From contig NZ_JAUSRB010000002.1 of assembly GCF_030811595.1 (NCBI RefSeq), forward strand, positions 2,542,001-2,606,000: 64,000 bases of DNA. The letters are read 5' to 3'. Origin of the DNA: Streptosporangium brasiliense. Its GTDB lineage: Bacteria > Actinomycetota > Actinomycetes > Streptosporangiales > Streptosporangiaceae. Shown here in pieces: positions 43,418 through 51,553 of this stretch. The notes beneath the pieces were generated by a model. That model saw only the letters and a program-made list of their open reading frames with translations, was not told the DNA's origin and searched no databases. The position numbers were made by a program, and so were the translations under genes. Each line of letters begins with the position of its first letter. Within the stretch, counting starts at the first letter, position 1.

Positions 43418-44371
43418 TTCGCGTCTAAGTCGTTATCTGGCACGTCGACTCCCGAGTAAAGTACGAGGCCTGTGGAGCATTTGAGGCGCAAGCATTCGCT
43501 GATCCTGGCCATGAAACTTGGGCTGTTCGTCATGCTCATGCCGCATTGAGGAATTTCCTACCTTGTGTACCAATTGAGCTGACGCGGAGGGATGTGCGAT
43601 CGCTCCGTAACGGGCTCGAATCTCGGGGTCCTTGAGCTACCACCTCAGCCGTGGTCATCCGGTGGCAAGGACCAACGAAGTCGGTCTGCGGCAGTCGAGC
43701 GCCCCAACCCCGTACGGCAGTGACCGAAGCGGATGATTGTTACAGCCCCAGGTGTCGGATTGCGATTCCGTCTCTCGCCAGAGGGGCACCAACCCGACGT
43801 GTCCACCCGAGTCTTTCCCGGTGTGCAGCACCCGCCGTGCATCGGCGTGTTCGTCCGGTACGGCATGGGCGACCGGAAGACGCCCACGTTGATCCACCAC
43901 GTCAGCCTGTCGGGTGTCGCTCGGAGAAGTTCGCCCGCCTGGCGGGCCTGACCCTCGATGGTCCCGAATGGGCCGCATGCACGACCGGCTGGCATGACCG
44001 GCTCTAGCCAGCCAGCCAGATCGGACGACTGACTGAGCTATCCCGCAGTTGGTGACTCTCCACTGTCACCCGGGATATCCGATGGCAAGGGGACCCGAAC
44101 CGTAGGGCCGCCAGGCCCGGAGGCTCGGAAGCCCCGCGGCAGCCCTTACGGTCGCCTCATCCAGACTGCCGGGAGGCTTCTTCCAGTCATGAGTGTCCGC
44201 TTGGTGGACATCAGCGCGTGGGCGGCGCGGCCGCGACCGGCCGAAGAGCCGCAGCGCGGCCGGCGGCCGCCCGACGCGCGGCGAGACGCCGTAGGCGGAT
44301 CGCCTTTAAAGACGTAGAGAAAATCCTCATCCAGAGGAGTCGACCTCCGGTGATCTTGGACTCTGTGACGA
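43418..44371. other. Gene-poor join between defence cargo and AICE core
   Basis: About 950 bases. Apart from the methyltransferase fragment described separately, I see no coding sequence. The part 44210-44310 is unusually GC-rich and simple (CGCGGCCGGC-type), and CCGCTTGGTGG near 44197 forms a short hairpin. It separates the DUF499 promoter region from the GntR gene. Confidence 0.5.
43733..44007 (+). pseudogene. C-terminal scrap of a type ISP restriction-modification protein
   Basis: Two frames read together: VSTRVFPGVQHPPCIGVFVR then, after a shift, EKFARLAGLTLDGPEWAACT. This resembles the specificity/methyltransferase part of type ISP (LlaBIII-like) restriction-modification proteins of actinomycetes. 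The rest is gone. Match made from memory of the pattern, so uncertain. Confidence 0.4.
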
Positions 44372-44638
44372 CTATTCGGGAGCTTCGTCGGCCTCGGCTG
44401 TGCGCTCCTCGATCGTGGTGACGAAGCTGCCCATGCCGCGCTCGGTCCGGATCCAGCGGTCCTTGCGGAGGGCGTTCATGACCTTCTGCGCGGTCTGGGT
44501 GGCGATCCCGAACTCTTGGGTCAGATCGATGACCGAGGGGATCCGCTGGCCCGGCTTGTACTGGCCGGTCTCGATACGCTTGACGATGATGTCTCGCACC
44601 TGTCGCCACCTGGGCAGATCGTCGCGCAGCTCGGTCAT
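44372..44638 (-). CDS. GntR-family regulator (short)
   Basis: 88 residues: RWRQVRDIIVKRIETGQYKP, GQRIPSVIDLTQEFGIATQ, VMNALRKDRWI and ERGMGSFVT form a complete GntR winged-helix domain with almost no effector domain. Such mini-GntR proteins control transfer genes in AICEs. It is divergent from the small acidic gene at 44735, and a shared control region of about 95 bp lies between them. Confidence 0.85.
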   Translation of the reverse strand: MTELRDDLPRWRQVRDIIVKRIETGQYKPGQRIPSVIDLTQEFGIATQTAQKVMNALRKDRWIRTERGMGSFVTTIEERTAEADEAPE

Positions 44639-44734
44639 GGGAACACGCTAGAAGCCCACAGTGCAGACCCCTCCACCAGCACATACTGCGGTGTTCTATG
44701 GTGTACTACAGCATGGTGTGCTTATGATGCGAGC

Positions 44735-44866
44735 ATGGCCGACGACGAAAGACCCGCGTCCGAGGAACAGGCGGACGCCTTCGAGTTCGACCCGTCCGAC
44801 TCAGACAGGTTCGACCTTGAAAGCCGAAATGACATGCCCGCAGACGGCCAGCGCGGTAGGAGGTGA
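44735..44866 (+). CDS. Very small acidic AICE protein
   Basis: 43 residues, MADDERPASEEQADAFEFDP at the start, strongly acidic. TATGAT lies 6 bp before the ATG, so the transcript would start at the ATG (leaderless). It lies 3 bp before the next gene. Function unknown; listed because start signals and spacing are consistent. Confidence 0.5.
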   Translation: MADDERPASEEQADAFEFDPSDSDRFDLESRNDMPADGQRGRR

Positions 44867-44869
44867 AGG

Positions 44870-45184
44870 ATGACCGCGGTCTCCCTTGATGGCGTGGGGC
44901 CGATGGATGCGGCCGAGGAACTCCGTGTGGCTCTGGACAGGCACGAGATCCCGGCCGATGTCCACGCTGGGCACGGCCTGGCGCTGGTGTCGGTCTGGGT
45001 CGGGCTCGTCGTCTGGTGCGACGGCGAGCGATTCTGGTGGCGGACCGGCTGGGACGATCGGCGACAGCGGTTCACCTACGCCTGGCATCCGGCGGTGGAT
45101 CCCGCTCGGGCCGCTCGGCGGGTCGCCTTCCGCTACGGCGATCTGCGCAGGAAGCACGCGCACCCCGAGGAGAACACGTCGTGA
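44870..45184 (+). CDS. Hypothetical AICE protein
   Basis: 104 residues. DAAEELRVALDRHEIPADVH, then LVVWCDGERFWWRTGWDD and a basic C-terminus. AGGAGGTGAAGG precedes the ATG. It is an unassigned small protein typical of the early region of actinomycete integrative elements. The stop overlaps the next GTG (GTGA). Confidence 0.65.
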   Translation: MTAVSLDGVGPMDAAEELRVALDRHEIPADVHAGHGLALVSVWVGLVVWCDGERFWWRTGWDDRRQRFTYAWHPAVDPARAARRVAFRYGDLRRKHAHPEENTS

Positions 45185-45468
45185 TCGCGCTGGATGAGTG
45201 CGTGAGCCCGCACGTGGCGATGCTCCAACGCGTGCATGTGCGGCTGGTGTGGCAGCGGCCGTATCCCTCGTTGGAACGGGCACGGCCGGTCGCCTGGACC
45301 TGCTGGTGCCGGGCCACGGTGTATGAGCTGTGCGCCGGCGGAGGTCGTGCGTTCCTGCGGCGGACGGTCCAGCTCGACCGCGGACCCGACATTCACGAGA
45401 CCTCGCTCATGCCCCTCAGTGAAGCTCGGGCGACCTGGACGGCGCTGTTGTCCGGGAGCGCCCGTTAG
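45181..45468 (+). CDS. Hypothetical AICE protein
   Basis: 95 residues from GTG 45181, coupled to the gene before it. VRLVWQRPYPSLERARPVAW, TVYELCAGGGRAFLRR and a C-terminal ATWTALLSG. No family recognised. Codon use and coupling support it as real. Confidence 0.6.
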   Translation: MIALDECVSPHVAMLQRVHVRLVWQRPYPSLERARPVAWTCWCRATVYELCAGGGRAFLRRTVQLDRGPDIHETSLMPLSEARATWTALLSGSAR

Positions 45469-45762
45469 ACGGGCGGGGCGGGGCGGAATCTGAAGGGACG
45501 TGCACCGCCCCGCCTGCCAGGAGTCAGCCGGGTGACTCCTGGCCCACTCTCTTCCCCCGCCTCGGACAGCCGTCCCGTGTCAGGCCCCAAAAGGTCAACG
45601 TCGTCCGCGGTGTCCGCCCACCCCAGATGGACACCGTTCATCCCACCCCATCCCCACCGACGGGGTTGGCCTGGGGAGAGGCACGGGCACCACGGCGGTC
45701 AGGGGCGGGGGAGGCACCACCAGCTCAACGAGCGGACATCGGCACGGAGAAGGGCGGAAACG

Positions 45763-45990
45763 GTGACGGTCCTGCTGGCGGGCTACCGGCTCTCCTCCGA
45801 CGTCTGTTCCCACAGCTCAGCGCGTTGGGCGTCGAGTCCCCAGGGAGTCTGGACGGGAGCCGAGTGCACCTGCTGCGGGACCTGGTGGCGGCTGGATCTG
45901 ATCCCGCCGGACGTCGCGGCCCGGCTCACGGGGGGCATGCCTCCTCGCGAGGAAGCGCCGCCACCCGCAACCGGTTGTAGGCACCTATGA
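45763..45990 (+). CDS. Small Cys-containing protein (tentative)
   Basis: 75 residues from GTG 45763. SSPQGVWTGAECTCCGTWWR carries CTCC and Trp residues similar to small AICE proteins. The last 65 bp overlap the convergent kinase gene. The preceding 45469-45762 holds nothing I can identify. Confidence 0.4.
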   Translation: MTVLLAGYRLSSDVCSHSSARWASSPQGVWTGAECTCCGTWWRLDLIPPDVAARLTGGMPPREEAPPPATGCRHL

Positions 45991-46519
45991 TCTCCCCGGC
46001 TGCGGCGTCGACCCCGATGCGGTCGGTGTGGAGGCGCAGATGAAAGAACCCCGCGTCGGTGCCTGTCTCCAGGTCGGCGAGTGTCTCGTCCCATGCGGTC
46101 AGGCGCTTGGCGGTGTCGGCGTCTCCACGATCCCGGGAGCGCTGTTCGGTGACCTCGCGCGGCACCCACAGCAGCACGCGCAGCCACCCGTCCGGCGCCT
46201 TGCCGGTGAGCCGACGCAGATCAGCGATGTTGCCCATGTGCGCGACGGGCACGTAGCCGGCGGCGTGCCGGTCCTCGATGGTCTGCCGGTCGACGGCGTA
46301 GACGTTGCCGTAGCGGCGGGTCTCGACCAGCAGCCGGCCGGCCTCGCGCAGCTTGTCCAGGTGTTCGGCGCTGACGAACTCGTACCCCTGCGCCCGACCG
46401 GTGCCGACCTTGAGCTTGGGCAGCAGCACGAACCGCGGATCCAACCGGGCGAGGGCGGCGGTGATGGTGTCCTTGCCGCTGGCCGGCGGGCCGTACAGGA
46501 CGATGCCTTTCAGGGTCAC
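45926..46519 (-). CDS. P-loop kinase (guanylate-kinase-like)
   Basis: 197 residues from GTG 46519, overlapping the stop of the upstream gene. GIVLYGPPASGKDTITAALA is a Walker A, VGTGRAQGYEFVSAEHLDKL fits the GMP-binding region of guanylate kinases, and RDRGDADTAKRLTAWDETLA is a lid-like segment. Paired with the following XRE-kinase gene in a coupled operon. Its role in the element is unknown; nucleotide or antibiotic phosphorylation are both possible. Confidence 0.7.
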   Translation of the reverse strand: MTLKGIVLYGPPASGKDTITAALARLDPRFVLLPKLKVGTGRAQGYEFVSAEHLDKLREAGRLLVETRRYGNVYAVDRQTIEDRHAAGYVPVAHMGNIADLRRLTGKAPDGWLRVLLWVPREVTEQRSRDRGDADTAKRLTAWDETLADLETGTDAGFFHLRLHTDRIGVDAAAGEIIGAYNRLRVAALPREEACPP

Positions 46520-47553
46520 GTCAGGATCCGCTTAAGTGCCTCGCGTGTCTGGTCGGCGAGACTGATCGCCGCACCGAGGCGGTTGTCGACCGTGACGTGT
46601 GCGGTGGGCGGGCTGGCCTCGACCTGGAGGCCCTCGGCGTACTGCTGCCAGTTGTCCAGTTTCCAGGCATCGCGGGCGGCGCCGCGGAACTCGATGTACT
46701 CGCGCATGGACTCGGGGTCGCAGCGGACCCAGATCGCTGCGACGTCGATGCCCTTGGCCGCGCACCGGTTCTCCAGCCGGGTGAACCACGCCTCGTCCTT
46801 GAGCTCCGCGATGAACGGGGCCGACAGGATGGTGGAGGTGCCGACGTTGAGGTTGTCCCACGCGGTCTCCATCAGGCACCGGTACTCCAGCGGCCGGACC
46901 TCCTTGAGATACAGGTCGGTGTGCCGGTCGTTGGGATCACCGCCCAGGGAGACGAGCAGCCGCTCGACGATGCACCGGGTCAGGGAGTCCTTGTCCAGGA
47001 ACGCCCAACCGGTGATGTCGGACAGGAAGCGGGAGAACTCGGTCTTGCCGGATCCGGCGTATCCGCCGACGAGAACGAGGATGGGCTTGGGGCTGCCTCC
47101 GCCGTGGCGCCGACGCCAGGCGTCGACCACCCGGTTACGAAGAAGCGCCTGCGGGGAGCCATCGGCCTGGATGCCGCCGACGGAGACCTTGGTGAACGCC
47201 TCCTCGATGACCTGGGCGGCGGCGTTGTCGGCGACGGGATCAGCGGGCGCAGGCAGATCGGAAATCACGATTTCCGCTTTCTGTGATTCACCGGGCAGAG
47301 CGGGACGAAAGCCTAGTTCGGGCTCGGTGGCCTCATAGAGCAGACAATAAGCGCGCCGGTAATGCGGGCCGGGGAACACGGTCCCCTGCTCGTGTCCCCA
47401 GAGCGTTTGGAAGTTGGCGGCCGGGACGGTCAGGCCGTGGCGGCCGGCGGCCTGGCGGAGTCGTTCGCCTGCAGCTTCGAGGGTAAGGCCGTGGGCTTCA
47501 CGGTGTTCCCGCAGGCGGGAGGGGGTCCAGCCGGGGCGCTGGGTCGTCTTCAT
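46516..47553 (-). CDS. HTH-P-loop kinase fusion
   Basis: 345 residues. Residues 10-75 form an XRE-type HTH (LREHREAHGLTLEAAGERLR, FQTLWGHEQG). From about residue 155 a zeta/AAA-like kinase: ILVLVGGYAGSGKTEFSRFL (Walker A), WAFLDKDSLTRCIVERLL. Asp and Arg residues after it fit a kinase lid. AAGGTATGCA precedes the ATG. It could sense its substrate through the kinase part and regulate its own operon through the HTH part. It is divergent from the small gene at 47748. Confidence 0.72.
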   Translation of the reverse strand: MKTTQRPGWTPSRLREHREAHGLTLEAAGERLRQAAGRHGLTVPAANFQTLWGHEQGTVFPGPHYRRAYCLLYEATEPELGFRPALPGESQKAEIVISDLPAPADPVADNAAAQVIEEAFTKVSVGGIQADGSPQALLRNRVVDAWRRRHGGGSPKPILVLVGGYAGSGKTEFSRFLSDITGWAFLDKDSLTRCIVERLLVSLGGDPNDRHTDLYLKEVRPLEYRCLMETAWDNLNVGTSTILSAPFIAELKDEAWFTRLENRCAAKGIDVAAIWVRCDPESMREYIEFRGAARDAWKLDNWQQYAEGLQVEASPPTAHVTVDNRLGAAISLADQTREALKRILT

Positions 47554-47747
47554 TGCATACCTTCGCCTTCACGCTCAAGGGTTGGTGCGCGGTGTGCGGT
47601 CGTGCATGTGAAAACGCATGTGTAAATGGTCGTTGAGCGGAACTGAAGAAGCTTAACTAGATCGGCGTGATACCGGAAACCCCCAGCTCACGGTGAACTT
47701 AGGCCATCCCGAAAGGGGAAACGCACCGCAGAGCAAGGGAGAAACCG

Positions 47748-47894
47748 ATGAACGTCGACCCGCAGCGCATCATCTGGGAATTGGCCGCGATTCGGGCGGA
47801 GCTGGACGAGTTGGCGTGCCGGATCGGGGAGATCACTTCGGCGCTGCGAAGACTGCCGCCTCCAGAGCGGCGAGCCGATCCCCCAGTTCTTTGA
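47748..47894 (+). CDS. Very small helical protein (tentative)
   Basis: 48 residues, RIIWELAAIRAELDELACRI with a heptad-like helix. AAGGGAGAAACC precedes the ATG, a good ribosome binding site. Its 3' end overlaps the convergent GntR gene by about 60 bp. Confidence 0.45.
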   Translation: MNVDPQRIIWELAAIRAELDELACRIGEITSALRRLPPPERRADPPVL

Positions 47895-48201
47895 GGGTGT
47901 GGCGGGTCTGGGCGAGCTGGTCGAGGATCTCGGCGGTCGCGTCGGACGTCTCCGGCTTGGAGGTCTCGGCGGGGGTCTCGCGGACGAACACGCCCTTGCC
48001 CTGCTGACCGATGACCACGCCTTCGGTGCGAAGCACACTGATCGCGGCCTTGACGACGCTGGCGGAGACGTCGAAGCGCTCGCCCAGTTGGGCGATGGAC
48101 GGCAGTGCCGCACCGGGCGCGAGTGCACCGCTGCGGATCTGGCCGCGCAGCTCGTCGACGATCTGCAGGTAGGCCGGCTGGCCGGTCTTCTCCACCATCA
48201 T
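47833..48201 (-). CDS. GntR-family regulator
   Basis: 122 residues from ATG 48201. PAYLQIVDELRGQIRSGALA, ALPSIAQLGERFDVSASVVK and GKGVFVRE form the GntR HTH. The C-terminus is a coiled-coil-like helix (ILDQLAQTRHTLKELGDRLA), probably for dimerisation. AGGAGAGCGCAG precedes the ATG and decides against the longer frame from 48237. It is divergent from the transfer operon starting at 48340 and probably represses it, as KorSA-type proteins do. Confidence 0.82.
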   Translation of the reverse strand: MMVEKTGQPAYLQIVDELRGQIRSGALAPGAALPSIAQLGERFDVSASVVKAAISVLRTEGVVIGQQGKGVFVRETPAETSKPETSDATAEILDQLAQTRHTLKELGDRLAALEAAVFAAPK

Positions 48202-48339
48202 CTGCGCTCTCCTCGTCTCACCTCCAGTTGAGCACACTTCGGTAAAGAAACCAACTAAGTCTGCGAGGCACTCATTGACAACTTAGAATTCTAAGCGTTC
48301 TATGTGTTCTAAGGATTCAACCGAGCAAAGGAAACGATC

Positions 48340-48678
48340 ATGCGCACCATCCCCATCCCCGTCGACGTCACCAAGCTCCAGGTCACCTGCGTCAAGCCCG
48401 CCAAGCCCCGCCTGGTCAACAAGGACACCGGCGAGATCAAACGCGACAAGGACGGCAACGTCATGTACGAGCTCACCCTCCTGTTCGAAGACGAGTTCAA
48501 CCGCATGGAACTGGTCAAGGTCAGCATCACGCCGGAACCGCAGATCACCGCCGGTGAGGAAGTCGTCCCGGTCGGCCTGGTTGGCTACGTCTGGGAGCAG
48601 GGCGGCCGCTGGGGCATCTCCTACCGGGCGCAGTCCTTCGTCCCCGCCGGTTTCACCGAAACGGGGGCGGACCTGTGA
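48340..48678 (+). CDS. Conserved AICE protein upstream of the transfer ATPase
   Basis: 112 residues. VDVTKLQVTCVKPAKPRLVN, VMYELTLLFEDEFNRMELVK and a C-terminal SYRAQSFVPAG. Found upstream of the FtsK-like gene in related elements as I recall; role unknown, possibly in DNA transfer. GGAAACGATC precedes the ATG. The stop overlaps the translocase GTG. Confidence 0.7.
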   Translation: MRTIPIPVDVTKLQVTCVKPAKPRLVNKDTGEIKRDKDGNVMYELTLLFEDEFNRMELVKVSITPEPQITAGEEVVPVGLVGYVWEQGGRWGISYRAQSFVPAGFTETGADL

Positions 48679-50048
48679 TCGACCTCGGCCACCCCTTACT
48701 CAAGCTCCTCGCCGTCCTGGTCGCCCTGATCGTCTGGCGGCGCTGGGCCCCGGTCTCCTACTGGTACCTGCTGGTCTTCCCGCGCAAGGCCCTGTGGCTG
48801 CGCTGGACCTGGCGGCACGTGGCCTCCGGCTGCGGGCTGACCAAGAAGCGGCACCGCTGGTGGTTCACCACCGTCCCCGGCCTGGTCGCCTCCACCGGTG
48901 TCGTGCGGGTCAAGCGGCGCTTCCAGCGGGTCGCGGTCGACACCAAGCCCTGGATGAGCCTGCCCCGGCCGATCCGGGACGGCTTCCGCATCACCTTCCA
49001 CCTGCTCGACGGACAGGTGCCCGACGACTACGCCAAGGTCTGCGAACGGCTTGCGCACGCCTGGCGGATCGAGGCGGTCCGGGTGGTCGGCTCCCGACCC
49101 GGCCGCGTCACCCTCCAGGGGATCACCCGCGACCCGTTGGCCCACGTCGCACCCGCCGTACCCCCGGCTGAACCGCACGACGGCTGGCGCGCGGAAGACC
49201 TGCTGCGGCCGGTCGTCGGGGTACTGGAGACCGGCGCGGCCTGGCGGATGGACCTGCGGCTCATCCCGCACTGGATGAACGCCGGCGCCACCCAGTCCGG
49301 CAAGTCCAACCTGATCAACGCGCTCATCGTCGGCCTGGCCCCGCAACCGGTCGCCCTGGTCGGCTTCGATCTCAAGGGCGGGGTGGAGTTGTCGGCCTAT
49401 GCCGCCCGGCTCACCGCGCTGGCCACGACCCGCGCCGAGTGCCTCGACCTGCTGTCCGACCTGATCGCCGTCATGGGCGCCCGGATGCTGGCCTGCCGCC
49501 GCTACGGGGTGCGCGACATCTGGCAGCTTCCCGACGCCGCCCGACCCATCCCGGTCGTGGTCCTGGTCGACGAGCTGGCCGAGCTGTTCCTTACCGCCGA
49601 CAAGGCCGAAAAGGATCAGGTCACCCGGACGGCTACCGCCCTGCTGCGCATCGCCCAGCTCGGCCGCGCCTTCGGAATCCACCTGATCCTGTCCGGCCAG
49701 CGGATCGGCTCCGACCTCGGCCCCGGCGTCACCGCGCTACGCGCCCAGATCGGCGGACGCGTCTGCCACCGGGTCAACGACCCCGAAACCGCGGTGATGA
49801 CCCTCGGCGACCTCGACCCCGACGCCCTGGTCGCCGCCCGATCCATCGCCCCAGAACTACCCGGTGTCGCCGTGATCACCGGCTCTGACGGCCGGTGGTA
49901 TCGCGCCCGGTCCGGCTACGTCTCCACCACCGCCGCCGAACAAGCCGCCGACACCTACGCCGACGTCACCCCCTCCTGGAACCAGGTCGCCGCCTCCGGC
50001 CTCGGCCACGAACTGCCCGGCTCCGACACCCCCGAACTCGCCGCCTGA
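48675..50048 (+). CDS. FtsK/SpoIIIE-type DNA translocase (TraSA/TraB-like)
   Basis: 457 residues. Two hydrophobic segments lie at 9-40 and near 50. The ATPase domain has NAGATQSGKSNLINALIV (Walker A near 210), a VVVLVDELAELFLT Walker B and LGRAFGIHLILSGQRI. These single proteins move double-stranded DNA between mycelia in actinomycete conjugation. It is the transfer protein of the island. Start GTG 48675 is coupled to the gene before. Confidence 0.88.
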   Translation: MIDLGHPLLKLLAVLVALIVWRRWAPVSYWYLLVFPRKALWLRWTWRHVASGCGLTKKRHRWWFTTVPGLVASTGVVRVKRRFQRVAVDTKPWMSLPRPIRDGFRITFHLLDGQVPDDYAKVCERLAHAWRIEAVRVVGSRPGRVTLQGITRDPLAHVAPAVPPAEPHDGWRAEDLLRPVVGVLETGAAWRMDLRLIPHWMNAGATQSGKSNLINALIVGLAPQPVALVGFDLKGGVELSAYAARLTALATTRAECLDLLSDLIAVMGARMLACRRYGVRDIWQLPDAARPIPVVVLVDELAELFLTADKAEKDQVTRTATALLRIAQLGRAFGIHLILSGQRIGSDLGPGVTALRAQIGGRVCHRVNDPETAVMTLGDLDPDALVAARSIAPELPGVAVITGSDGRWYRARSGYVSTTAAEQAADTYADVTPSWNQVAASGLGHELPGSDTPELAA

Positions 50049-50069
50049 GATCCGGAAGGAGACCCGACC

Positions 50070-50771
50070 ATGACCACGACCGCGCCCCGCCTGGCCGTAC
50101 GGCTGGCCGACTCCGCACCGGTCCTCGTCCTCGCGCTCATCGCCGGGGCGGGCAGCTTCACCCACATCCGCGACACCGCCACCGAACATGGGCAGAGCGG
50201 ATGGATGGCCTGGGCCGTGGCCGTCTGCGTCGACCTCACCTGCGTCATGGCCGCCCGGGAACGGCAGCGCGACAGGAAGAACGGACGCCAGCGGGACGGC
50301 TGGATCTCCTGGCCCACCCTCGTCCTGGTCGGCGGGATCACCCTGTCCCTGGCCGCCAACCTCGCCCAGGCCGAACCCTCCGCCTGGGGCTGGATCACCG
50401 CCGCGACTCCGGCCGGCGCGTTCCTGATCGCGGTCTCCATGCTCGAACGGCGGGCCTCCGAACCCCGTCCTGAACCGTCCCCGGATCTCGTCCCCGTCCC
50501 GGACGCCGTACCGGAACCCCTGGCCGAACCCGCGACGCCCGTCCCGCTCCCCGTCCCCGCCGTACCCGACCAGAACGGCGCCGAGAACGGCCAGAACGAC
50601 ACCGGAACGACGGACGCGCTCCTCGACTACGCCCGCCGGGTCGCCGACGAACACCACAACCGGCACGGCAGACCCATCACCCGCGACACCCTTCGCGCCC
50701 GCCTCGGGGTGTCCAGCCAACTCGCCTCCGACCTGCTGCGCACCCTGCGCGACAACCCCGACCCCGCCTGA
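50070..50771 (+). CDS. Spd-like membrane protein (DUF2637)
   Basis: 233 residues. Three or four hydrophobic segments in the first 130 residues (VLVLALIAGAGSFTHIRD, WMAWAVAVCVDLTCVMAARE) fit DUF2637 spread proteins, which help plasmid spreading in mycelium. The C-terminal half is Pro-rich and ends in an HTH-like region (RDTLRARLGVSSQLASDLLR). GGAAGGAGACCC precedes the ATG. Confidence 0.8.
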   Translation: MTTTAPRLAVRLADSAPVLVLALIAGAGSFTHIRDTATEHGQSGWMAWAVAVCVDLTCVMAARERQRDRKNGRQRDGWISWPTLVLVGGITLSLAANLAQAEPSAWGWITAATPAGAFLIAVSMLERRASEPRPEPSPDLVPVPDAVPEPLAEPATPVPLPVPAVPDQNGAENGQNDTGTTDALLDYARRVADEHHNRHGRPITRDTLRARLGVSSQLASDLLRTLRDNPDPA

Positions 50772-50789
50772 CTGCAAAGGAGAACCACC

Positions 50790-51131
50790 ATGACCACCGT
50801 CCCCCGCGCCGCCCTCATCAACGGCCTGCGCGACCTGGCCGCCTTCCTGGAGGCCAGCCCCGAGGTCCCCATCCCCTCGCTTACCGGGCTCTCCTACTAC
50901 GCCCGAGGAACCGACACCGACATCCGCGCCGAGATCGACGCCATCGCCACGCTCCTCGACACCGAGGTCGACACCAGCGACCTGGACCACGGCCACTACC
51001 GGACCTACCTGGCCTTCGGGCCGGTCGAGTACACGGCCGTGGGCATCTTCGCCGCCGCTCGCGCTCGCCACAAGGCCGAGACCTCGTATGCGGGCTGCAT
51101 CGACCCCGCCCCCCTCACCCCCGCCGCCTGA
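50790..51131 (+). CDS. Hypothetical AICE protein
   Basis: 113 residues: INGLRDLAAFLEASPEVPIP, then YARGTDTDIRAEIDAIATLL. AAAGGAGAACCACC precedes the ATG. It is regularly placed between spd and rep genes in related elements as I recall; function unknown. Confidence 0.65.
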   Translation: MTTVPRAALINGLRDLAAFLEASPEVPIPSLTGLSYYARGTDTDIRAEIDAIATLLDTEVDTSDLDHGHYRTYLAFGPVEYTAVGIFAAARARHKAETSYAGCIDPAPLTPAA

Positions 51132-51147
51132 CCAAGGGAGAACCCCC

Positions 51148-51324
51148 ATGCGCATCCGCATCGACGGCACCTACGCCGAACTCGCCTACGCCGCCAACAA
51201 GATCCGCACGATCCTCCCCATCGGCCAGATATCGCCGATCATGCCGCTCCACGAACGGCCCCATACCTGGCGCGTGTTCATCAACACTGCCCCCAAGCGC
51301 GACACCGGGAGATGGATCACATGA
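51148..51324 (+). CDS. Small AICE protein
   Basis: 58 residues beginning MRIRIDGTYAELAYAANKIR. AAGGGAG precedes the ATG. The stop overlaps the next start (ATGA). Function unknown. Confidence 0.6.
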   Translation: MRIRIDGTYAELAYAANKIRTILPIGQISPIMPLHERPHTWRVFINTAPKRDTGRWIT

Positions 51325-51452
51325 CCGACGACCACGACGCCCCGTCCGTCGACATCACGCCCAAGCGCTGGCTGTGCTGCCACTGCGGCGGGACCGGCGT
51401 CGACAGCCACGGCCAGACCTGCCAGCACTGCGAGGGCCTCGGCTTCTGCTGA
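51321..51452 (+). CDS. Small zinc-finger protein
   Basis: 43 residues. CCHCGGTGVDSHGQTCQHCE and GLGFC give two CxxCxGxG-like knots as in the DnaJ zinc finger. Coupled to the previous gene (ATGA overlap). It may bind nucleic acid or assist Rep; unknown. Confidence 0.62.
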   Translation: MTDDHDAPSVDITPKRWLCCHCGGTGVDSHGQTCQHCEGLGFC

Positions 51453-51553
51453 GCCTCGGCGCCCCCGGCGTGACCACACATCCGCCAAGACGTCCGCCAC
51501 GTCGGGGGCCATCCCGCACCGAACCTCGAAAGCCCGGAAGGGACGCACCCATC

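Noticed and set aside
44090..44310. Possible structured RNA in the GC-rich stretch before the GntR gene
   Set aside because: Only short hairpins are visible and no known RNA pattern fits.
48302..49171. Ser/Pro/Arg-rich open frame over the transfer genes
   Set aside because: It is an out-of-frame shadow of the 48340 gene and the FtsK-like gene.
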